From: Bacteroidaceae bacterium
GTDB taxonomy: Bacteria > Bacteroidota > Bacteroidia > Bacteroidales > Bacteroidaceae
NCBI GenBank assembly: GCA_017633615.1
Contig: JAGBPB010000084.1
Coordinates: 1 to 21,585 of the forward strand
Length of the DNA stretch: 21,585 nucleotides
Direction: 5' to 3'
Both the position numbers and the translations under genes were made by a program. Positions within the stretch are counted from its first letter, which is position 1. Each line of letters starts with the position of its first letter. The notes under the pieces are model-generated. The model was not told where the DNA came from. It saw nothing but the letters and a program-made list of their open reading frames with translations, and ran no database searches. Of the stretch, positions 16,951 through 21,437 are shown in pieces.

Positions 16951-18038
16951 TAAGAGTATTTCTCGCCATATTTAAGCATGGCGTCATTAATGTATCGTTT
17001 AAAGTCTGTCTCGTTATTTCGGCGGCATATTACCAGCACATCATCAGTATCCACCACAAGAAAATCTGCCAGGTCATCTATCACCACAAGTTTCTTCTCC
17101 TTGTTGCACAGAAACATGCTGTTCTGGCAGTTATAAACCTGATAATTGTACATACCCAGTACATTACCCTTATCATCCTTGGCGCAATAGTCATATAGCA
17201 GATCCCAGCTCTCAATATCGTTGAAGCGGAAATCACCTATGGCCATGCAGACCTTGTCCGTTTTCTCAAGGACACCATAGTCTATTGAGATGCGCGGGAA
17301 CGCTTCATAAACAGAGTAAAGCAAACCACGACGCTCGTCGCGGCTGTGCTTTGTGTCAAAAATACGGTTAAACTGTGCTACCATCTCAGGCAGACAAACC
17401 TTGGCCAGCTCTATGAATGAATTTGCATTCCACATAAGTAATCCTGAGTTCCAATAGAACTCTCCGCTATCTACAAACACCTTGGCAAAACTCTCCTCCG
17501 GTTTCTCTGTAAATGTACGCACGCTGTATATCCCATCGGCCTTCTGCTCATCAATCTGGATATAGCCGAAACGGGTTTCAGGTCTTGTGGGCCTGATACC
17601 TACGGTGAGTATGCATTCATTGTCCTTGACAAATGACATGCCCCGCTCTATCACATTTACATAAGGTGCCTCATCAATGATGACCAGGTCAGAGGGTACG
17701 AACAGGATATTGGCATTGGGGTTTATATCGCGAATGTGATATGACGCAAGCAAATTACTGGGAGCTGTACCTTTCATGACAGGCTCTCTCAATACCTGTA
17801 AAGGATTAAGGTCTGGTAGTTGCTTGCATACATCCTCATAAAAATCCAGATTTGTTGATACTATGATATTTTCCTCAGGGAATATGCGCTTCATTCTCTG
17901 CACGGTCTCTTTAAGCAGCGTGTTGCCGTTGTTGTTGAAATCAAGGAACTGCTTGGGCATACCTTTGCGGCTCAAAGGCCATAACCGCGTTCCGAATCCG
18001 CCCGCCATTACAACACAAAAATTATCAGGTCCTAACAT
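16950..18038 (-). CDS. manC: Mannose-1-phosphate guanylyltransferase (GDP-mannose pyrophosphorylase)
   Basis: 362 aa. The nucleotidyltransferase domain shows the pyrophosphorylase signature GGFGTRLWPLSR (13-24) and PKQF (28-31), then VFVPSDLVI-type Asp motif near 115, GYIQID near 165, FTEKP near 180, WNSGLLMWN near 196 and SIDYGVLEK near 255. The enzyme makes GDP-mannose from mannose 1-phosphate and GTP, the precursor for fucosylated or mannosylated surface glycans. It lacks the C-terminal cupin phosphomannose isomerase domain of bifunctional ManC/AlgA, so it is the short, monofunctional type. It leads the operon with the antiporter and LRR gene and has a good promoter at 18060-18089. Confidence 0.93.
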   Translation of the reverse strand: MLGPDNFCVVMAGGFGTRLWPLSRKGMPKQFLDFNNNGNTLLKETVQRMKRIFPEENIIVSTNLDFYEDVCKQLPDLNPLQVLREPVMKGTAPSNLLASYHIRDINPNANILFVPSDLVIIDEAPYVNVIERGMSFVKDNECILTVGIRPTRPETRFGYIQIDEQKADGIYSVRTFTEKPEESFAKVFVDSGEFYWNSGLLMWNANSFIELAKVCLPEMVAQFNRIFDTKHSRDERRGLLYSVYEAFPRISIDYGVLEKTDKVCMAIGDFRFNDIESWDLLYDYCAKDDKGNVLGMYNYQVYNCQNSMFLCNKEKKLVVIDDLADFLVVDTDDVLVICRRNNETDFKRYINDAMLKYGEKYS

Positions 18039-18059
18039 AATATCATTTATTGCTTGCTA

Positions 18060-18089
18060 CGAAGATATGTCATATTTCCATAAAAACAA
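18060..18089 (-). promoter_or_regulatory. Promoter of the manC-antiporter-LRR operon
   Basis: On the minus strand TTG (18089-18087), a 19-nt spacer and TATCTTCG (18067-18060) fit the Bacteroidetes promoter layout with TTCG in place of TTTG. The leader is about 15 nt before the ATG at 18038. Confidence 0.6.
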
Positions 18090-18160
18090 GCTTTTGAGGC
18101 ACAAAATGGCACTATTCTAAAAAAAACACCGGTCCGTCGGTTAGTTTCAGCAAAATGTTG

Positions 18161-18168
18161 TACCTTCG
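18161..18168 (+). promoter_or_regulatory. -7 element of the tRNA-Leu promoter
   Basis: TACCTTCG on the plus strand fits TAnnTTTG with the same TTCG variant as the manC promoter, 18 nt before the tRNA. A clear -33 TTTG is not seen; TTAG at 18141-18144 is the nearest candidate. Confidence 0.45.
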
Positions 18169-18186
18169 CGACGGTTTTGATACCAA

Positions 18187-18268
18187 GCCCAGATGGCGGA
18201 ATCGGTAGACGCGCTGGTCTCAAACACCAGTGGGGCGACCCGTGCCGGTTCGACCCCGGCTCTGGGTA
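18187..18268 (+). tRNA. tRNA-Leu (anticodon CAA)
   Basis: This is a class II tRNA of 82 nt. Acceptor GCCCAGA pairs with TCTGGGT (G-U at 1-72), the anticodon stem CTGGT/ACCAG encloses CTCAAAC (anticodon CAA), a long variable arm follows (GGGGCGACCCGT region), and the T arm is GCCGG/CCGGC with loop TTCGACC. The discriminator is A and CCA is not encoded. The 3' end is the boundary of the accessory island: its last 13 nt plus CA recur at 21272-21286. Confidence 0.96.
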
Positions 18269-18324
18269 CAAGAAAAGGGAGGTTTTCGGACCTCCCTTTT
18301 CTTGTACCCAGAGCCGGGGTCGAA
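18249..18324 (+). terminator. Perfect 35-bp-arm palindrome over the tRNA-Leu 3' end and its terminator
   Basis: Positions 18249-18283 and 18290-18324 are exact inverted copies (35 bp each) around the 6-nt loop TTTCGG. The inner part (GGGAGGT-loop-ACCTCCC then TTTTCTT) is a standard terminator for tRNA-Leu. The outer 20 bp of the left arm are the T loop, T stem and acceptor 3' strand of the tRNA itself, so the right arm is an inverted copy of the tRNA end. If read through, the trailer would pair with the tRNA 3' half. Confidence 0.85.
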
Positions 18325-18439
18325 TAGACCTTTTTTTAGTTCGCCACAGCGAACACGCTCCCTACGGTCGCTTGGCGGCCCTCCGGGACCGCTCTCGCTC
18401 GCATACTCGCGTCGCCCCAATACTATTTCTCGCGGGTTA
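18256..18439 (+). repeat. Left copy of the island-flanking repeat (184 nt)
   Basis: This copy matches 21272-21437 in the same orientation. It holds CCGGCTCTGGGTACA (tRNA-Leu end), a hairpin with diverged stem, an inverted tRNA end, GACCTTTTTTTAGTTCGC with hairpin GTTCGC-CACA-GCGAAC, and a GC-rich tail through CGCATACTCGC to GGGTTA. The left copy carries 17 nt more than the right after GCGAACA. No convincing gene is seen in it; the ORFs crossing it are tRNA-antisense artefacts. Confidence 0.85.
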
Positions 18440-18475
18440 TTCTTTAACTTGCAAAAAAATGCGCGTTAATCTATA

Positions 18476-18598
18476 GGGATAAAAAATAAACCAGTTTCTT
18501 TTTTCTCCTCTCGGCTTGCAATTTAAACTTCGTTTGAATATAGGCTGCACCTCGGGATAAAAAACAAGTAAACTTCTTTTTTCTCCTCTCGGCTTGCA
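18476..18598 (+). repeat. Two 45-bp promoter-region repeats, period 78
   Basis: GGGATAAAAAA starts at 18476 and 18554, and a 25-nt exact block ending TCTCGGCTTGCA occupies 18496-18520 and 18574-18598. The 33 nt after each copy differ. The second copy leads directly into the -7 box TATATTTG; the first is followed by ATTTAAACTTCG, which is no longer a good -7. The unit looks like a mobile or duplicated promoter region. Confidence 0.75.
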
Positions 18599-18599
18599 T

Positions 18600-18607
18600 T
18601 ATATTTG
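18600..18607 (+). promoter_or_regulatory. -7 element for the small ORF/kinase-domain pair
   Basis: TATATTTG is a perfect TAnnTTTG box. TTTT lies at the -33 distance (18577-18580). The predicted start is near 18614, 14-21 nt before the two candidate ATGs at 18628 and 18635. Confidence 0.6.
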
Positions 18608-18634
18608 CAGTTAGAAACTAACTGATTATGAACT

Positions 18635-18775
18635 ATGACATTCCTCAACCAATTCCACAAGGAGGCAACGGAGCGCAAGATGCGGAAGATAGCCGAATCA
18701 CAGAAATCGCCAATGAGCTCGAAAGACTTTGCCGAATACATGAAGCGCAACGTGGAGCTGGCCAGTCAGATGTAG
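18635..18775 (+). CDS. Small basic protein of 46 aa upstream of the kinase-domain gene
   Basis: The frame from ATG 18635 to TAG 18773-18775 starts MTFLNQFHKEATERKMRK and ends with AEYMKRNVELASQM. It is charged, helix-forming and protein-like, with G/C-rich third codon positions. The overlapping frame from ATG 18628 gives a Pro/Gly/Gln-rich stretch (PQPIPQGGNGAQ) that looks non-coding. The TAG shares its G with a GTG (18775) in the kinase frame, a TAGTG arrangement typical of translational coupling. I therefore take this ORF as the real first gene. I do not recognise the family. The alternative is a single 213-aa kinase-domain protein from 18628. Confidence 0.55.
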   Translation: MTFLNQFHKEATERKMRKIAESQKSPMSSKDFAEYMKRNVELASQM

Positions 18776-19269
18776 TGTCATTGGAAGATGAACAACGTGT
18801 AGCCGAACAGATGGCCAAGGCTGCAGGTTACTGGATTCCGATGTCAGATGTATTTGATTTGGGAGTTCCAGGTCCTAGCGGCAATGAAAACGACACTTAC
18901 GTAGCAGATAAATACATCTACAAAGTAAATAATCTGTTCAATAGCGGAAGCATAACGGGATTGCTTCGTAAAATATGGATGCATAATCAGATTTTCCCGG
19001 AAACAGCATATTCTTTTTGTGGTTTTTGTGGCTTTGACGGAAGAACAGTTCTACCGGTTATTCGTCAAGCCAGAGTTTCTAATGCACGACCTGCCACATC
19101 GATAATGATTGATACTTATATGGTTGCATTAGGATTTCAAAAGACAGACAAGCCAGGTTATTACATCAATGATACCTATAAAGTCTGGGATGTATTACCA
19201 CGTAATGTTCTAGCAGATTCAGAAGGAGACATCTTTGTGGTTGACGCAGAGATTGCGCTCATTCAGTAA
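18775..19269 (+). CDS. Polyvalent-protein-type kinase-like domain, stand-alone
   Basis: 164 aa from GTG 18775, or 213 aa if translation starts at ATG 18628 (same frame). Counted from the long form, motifs are PSGNENDTYVADKYIYKVNN with the candidate ATP-binding Lys99, FPETAYSFCGFCG (124-135), VLPVIRQARV (141-150), and WDVLPRNVL with Asp188 and Asn193 in a D-x4-N catalytic arrangement, then DIFVVDAE with the metal-binding Asp206. This order matches the Ser/Thr/Tyr kinase-like domain known from phage and plasmid polyvalent proteins. Such domains are usually parts of very large proteins; here it is alone, in an island with no phage structural or conjugation genes. Activity is not shown. Confidence 0.65.
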   Translation: MSLEDEQRVAEQMAKAAGYWIPMSDVFDLGVPGPSGNENDTYVADKYIYKVNNLFNSGSITGLLRKIWMHNQIFPETAYSFCGFCGFDGRTVLPVIRQARVSNARPATSIMIDTYMVALGFQKTDKPGYYINDTYKVWDVLPRNVLADSEGDIFVVDAEIALIQ

Positions 19270-19432
19270 GACTCTTCCTATACTTCGCTGCCAGTCTGCA
19301 CAATACATCCAACTCCTCTATGAGTCTGGTTCGAAAACTGGTATCCTTCGGGGTACAAGAAAGACTTTGTAAGTTGTTGATTTTCAAACACTTTACAAAG
19401 TCTTGTTTCTTGTATCCCCCAAATTTGGTCAC
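19259..19432 (-). pseudogene. Possible minus-strand ORF or gene remnant
   Basis: A frame of 57 codons opens after a TGA in the GGTCAC repeat (first GTG at 19432) and ends at TGA 19261-19259, overlapping the last 11 nt of the kinase gene. The C-terminal half reads TRLIEELDVLCRLAAKYRKS, which looks like a genuine helical protein end. The upstream half passes through the inverted repeat at 19350-19419. It may be the tail of a gene cut off by insertion, or chance. No start signal or family is evident. Confidence 0.25.
19350..19419 (+). repeat. Imperfect inverted repeat downstream of the kinase gene
   Basis: GGGGTACAAGAAA-GACTTTG at 19350 onward is complementary to CAAAGTC-TTG-TTTCTTGTATCCCC ending at 19419, with 17 nt between the arms, a 3-nt insertion and a 1-nt insertion in the right arm. 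Its outer GGGTACAAGAAA arms are the same sequence as the start of the tRNA-Leu terminator palindrome (18265-18276). It probably folds in RNA and may act as terminator for the kinase gene, though no U run follows. Confidence 0.6.
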
Positions 19433-19445
19433 TTTTGGTCACCTT
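19425..19445 (+). repeat. Left GGTCAC repeat pair (period 10)
   Basis: TTGGTCAC-TT-TTGGTCACC contains GGTCAC at 19427 and 19437. The same 21-nt unit recurs twice beyond the AraC gene (21118 and 21148), in the same orientation, so the units bracket the HXXEE/AraC pair. Confidence 0.8.
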
Positions 19446-19493
19446 TTTTCTTTCAGACCAAAGAACCAAAGAGACCGATAAACAGGAATTTGA

Positions 19494-20120
19494 CTACTTC
19501 CTCATCGGGCCGAAAGCGGACTGCTCGTTGAATTCATAACCGGGCTTCTTCCCCAGGTTCCAATACAGCGGAGAACGGAAGCAGAAGAGGAAGAAGGCGA
19601 TGAAGTACACTGCTGCAGTGGCGTAATCGTACCAGAAGAAATCGGCCGGATTGAAAACGGCGAAGAAGTAGTAGAAAGAGATGGGCGCCAGGCCGAACAC
19701 GGCCGTGATCAAACCGGCATTGTAGCAGGTCTTGAGACGGACATTGAACAGCACCAGATGCATCAGTAGCTCTGCGAAGTTGAAAATCAGCGCACCGATG
19801 GTGAGGAAACGGACACCGGGAAGGAACACCGGAAGAAGATAGACCATCAGCAGGAAAGTCCAGTTGCCGAACATGCTGCTCAGGTGATTACAGTTCCATT
19901 TCGATGTATCCAACTCATCCTTGCCCAGGAGAACCTTTACGCCCATATACGGAAATCCGCCTGGCCAGCCGAATTCTTCATAGAAATGAAGGAAGAGGAT
20001 AGAGACGGAAGCCAGCAGAAGTTTCTGGACAATGCCAATTGGAAGAAGGACGGCCAAAACTGCGGTAATCCCCGCAAGGTAGACCGAGATGTGATGCCAG
20101 TTGTTGACGAACTTTTTCAT
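19494..20120 (-). CDS. HXXEE-domain membrane protein
   Basis: 208 aa with about six hydrophobic segments. The defining HFYEE (H-x-x-E-E) lies at about residues 45-49 within the second hydrophobic region, followed by WPGGFPYMG; a second acidic/His pair, FAELLMH, is near 114-120. This places it in the HXXEE domain family of unknown function. The residues look like a metal site within the membrane, but no activity is established for the family. It is transcribed divergently from an AraC-family regulator 141 nt away, the usual layout of a regulator and its target. Codon choice differs from that of the housekeeping genes, with many GAA/GAAG runs, consistent with transfer. Confidence 0.75.
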   Translation of the reverse strand: MKKFVNNWHHISVYLAGITAVLAVLLPIGIVQKLLLASVSILFLHFYEEFGWPGGFPYMGVKVLLGKDELDTSKWNCNHLSSMFGNWTFLLMVYLLPVFLPGVRFLTIGALIFNFAELLMHLVLFNVRLKTCYNAGLITAVFGLAPISFYYFFAVFNPADFFWYDYATAAVYFIAFFLFCFRSPLYWNLGKKPGYEFNEQSAFGPMRK

Positions 20121-20149
20121 TTGTATGCAGTATTATTGTATCGTTGTTG

Positions 20150-20178
20150 CAAAGGTACTCAGATAAAGCAGCCCCAAA
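20150..20178 (-). promoter_or_regulatory. Promoter of the HXXEE gene
   Basis: On the minus strand TACCTTTG (20157-20150) is a perfect TAnnTTTG box, 29 nt before the ATG at 20120. TTTG at 20178-20175 is 17 nt upstream (TTTT is at 19 nt), so the -33 spacing is a little short. Confidence 0.6.
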
Positions 20179-20196
20179 AAGGTCAAAAATAGTGCA

Positions 20197-20223
20197 ATAT
20201 TGAGCAAAAGGTACGATATTGAG
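20197..20223 (+). promoter_or_regulatory. Candidate AraC-family operator: ATATTGAG direct repeats
   Basis: ATATTGAG occurs at 20197-20204 and 20216-20223, a period of 19, in the divergent promoter region. AraC-family proteins often bind two direct half-sites about two helical turns apart. The second half-site lies at the position expected for RNA polymerase contacts upstream of the AraC -7 box. Confidence 0.45.
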
Positions 20224-20233
20224 TTATTCTGAC

Positions 20234-20241
20234 TATATTTG
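20234..20241 (+). promoter_or_regulatory. -7 element of the AraC-family gene
   Basis: TATATTTG is a perfect TAnnTTTG box, 20 nt before the ATG at 20262. No TTTG is found 19 nt upstream, which would be expected of a promoter needing an activator. Confidence 0.55.
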
Positions 20242-20261
20242 CAGCCAAAAACAGCATTATT

Positions 20262-21032
20262 ATGGAGCAAAAAGTCGGCATTTCTCTTTGCATCAATGGC
20301 ACAGCAAAACGTATTGCCGGGAGCCGCATGGGTCAGATTACACCGGGGATGGCAACTATCATCACCCCGGCTCTTCCGACCGTAGAGCTTGAGCGCAGCC
20401 CGGACTTTGAAGAATGCACCGTCCTTGAGAAGATGAATCTGGTAGCCGAAGAGACTGCTCCCTTCTTCCCCCAGATGATGCCCGTAATTAATCAGTCGTT
20501 TCCTTCCATCCAACTGGATGATTCCACCGTCAAGTACTTTGTTGAGGCGGCAGGCAGGATTTCAGAGCGGGAGAGACGGGATGCCCAAACACCTCTCTTT
20601 CGGCAGATGAACGAGCGCTTGATTTCACTGATGCGTATGGAACTAATCCTCGGCGTGTTGTATGAGATTGCCTCCGGAAAGCGTCCTGAAGCTGAAAAGC
20701 CTTCACGGGGCGAGCAGGTTTTCGTGCGTTTTATGCAATCGCTGGGACGTGACTTTGCAAAGCGACGGACGGTAGCAGACTATGCCGATGAAGCCGCTCT
20801 CTCGGTGCGGCATTTCTCCACGTTGATTAACCGCTATAGTGGCCAAACGCCCATACAATGGATAACCACTTTTACCGTCAACCAGGCTAAATCCCTTTTA
20901 CTGCAGCCGGACATCCAGGTAAAAGAAATCGCCGCCCGGCTTGGCTTCCCGGAACAGTTCACCTTCCGAAAATACTTCAAGACACACGCAGGGCTGTCTC
21001 CGACAGAGTATCGGAAGGCCTCTTCCCGATAA
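20262..21032 (+). CDS. AraC-family transcriptional regulator
   Basis: 256 aa. The C-terminal ~100 residues are a full AraC/XylS DNA-binding domain with two helix-turn-helix units: TVADYADEAALSVRHFSTLI followed by GQTPIQWIT, then VKEIAARLGFPEQFTFRKYF with GLSPTEYRK. The N-terminal part (1-150) is the effector/dimer region; it is shorter than in many AraC proteins and I cannot name a ligand. The ATG at 20262 follows a -7 box by 20 nt. It probably controls the divergent HXXEE gene and itself, through the ATATTGAG repeats between them. It lies between GGTCAC repeats and may travel with its target as a cassette. Confidence 0.9.
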   Translation: MEQKVGISLCINGTAKRIAGSRMGQITPGMATIITPALPTVELERSPDFEECTVLEKMNLVAEETAPFFPQMMPVINQSFPSIQLDDSTVKYFVEAAGRISERERRDAQTPLFRQMNERLISLMRMELILGVLYEIASGKRPEAEKPSRGEQVFVRFMQSLGRDFAKRRTVADYADEAALSVRHFSTLINRYSGQTPIQWITTFTVNQAKSLLLQPDIQVKEIAARLGFPEQFTFRKYFKTHAGLSPTEYRKASSR

Positions 21033-21100
21033 TGGCCTTTCCTGCGTTAAATATCGATTTATCTAACTGTCAAAGTTAATCATTATTCTCCAGACCCTCT

Positions 21101-21116
21101 AGAACTAGATAGTTCT
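21101..21116 (+). repeat. Short perfect inverted repeat after the AraC gene
   Basis: AGAACTA, GA, TAGTTCT is a 7-bp inverted repeat with a 2-nt centre, immediately left of the GGTCAC array. It is better suited to a dimeric protein-binding site than to an RNA hairpin. Between 21033 and 21100 I see nothing else convincing. Confidence 0.4.
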
Positions 21117-21117
21117 T

Positions 21118-21168
21118 TCGGTCACTTTTGGTCACCTCTTTCAAAATTTGGTCACTATTGGTCACCTT
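21118..21168 (+). repeat. Right GGTCAC repeat array (four copies, 10-bp phasing)
   Basis: GGTCAC begins at 21120, 21130, 21150 and 21160, all multiples of 10 apart and so on the same helical face. The units are TCGGTCACTTTTGGTCACC and TTGGTCACTATTGGTCACC, near copies of the left pair at 19425. The layout suggests cooperative protein binding, for example recombinase arm sites. Confidence 0.8.
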
Positions 21169-21228
21169 TTCCGCTTATTATTTGAATACACCGCTGGTAT
21201 TACTCAACCACTTGATAGACAAATCATT

Positions 21229-21260
21229 CGATAGCCACCAAGAATACACGATAGCCACCA
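21229..21260 (+). repeat. CGATAGCCACCA direct repeats, period 20
   Basis: CGATAGCCACCA occurs exactly at 21229-21240 and 21249-21260, ending 11 nt before the tRNA-Leu-end copy at 21272. Together with the GGTCAC array it gives the right end the look of an attachment-site arm. Confidence 0.75.
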
Positions 21261-21271
21261 GTTATTTAGCT

Positions 21272-21437
21272 CCGGCTCTGGGTACAGAAAAAGGCAGGCT
21301 TAACGCTTGCCTTTTTCTGTACCCAGAACCGGGGCCGAATAGACCTTTTTTTAGTTCGCCACAGCGAACAGGGCGGCCCTCCGGGACCGCTCTCGCTCGC
21401 ATACTCGCTTCGCCCCAATACGTTATATCGTGGGTTA
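21272..21437 (+). repeat. Right copy of the island-flanking repeat with terminator hairpin
   Basis: This is the direct counterpart of 18256-18439. CCGGCTCTGGGTACA (21272-21286) is identical to the tRNA-Leu end, but no tRNA body precedes it. The hairpin GGCAGGC-TTAAC-GCTTGCC (21293-21311) then TTTTT differs in sequence from the left one yet keeps the fold on the plus strand through a G-U pair. The inverted tRNA end and GC-rich tail follow with few changes and a 17-nt shorter centre. It ends at GGGTTA, inside the stop codon of the next minus-strand gene, and may serve as its terminator. Confidence 0.85.

Noticed and set aside
18047..18476. Several ORFs of 66-99 aa on both strands across tRNA-Leu and the GC-rich repeat
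   Set aside because: They are translations of the tRNA, its antisense and the palindrome (Arg/Pro/Gly-rich artefacts) with no promoter or family signal.
19278..19469. Minus-strand 63-aa ORF across the inverted repeat
   Set aside because: Its sequence is mostly the hairpin and GGTCAC repeat read in an arbitrary frame; the other minus frame ending at 19259 looks more protein-like.
21013..21042. GGAAGGCC/GGCCTTTCC hairpin over the AraC stop codon as a terminator
   Set aside because: It has a bulge and a 13-nt loop and is followed by TGCGTTAAAT without a T run; too weak to call.
21118..21168. GGTCAC array as a CRISPR or replication-origin iteron set
   Set aside because: Repeats are only 6 nt with 4-14 nt between them, no cas or replication initiator gene is near, and the context is an island end.
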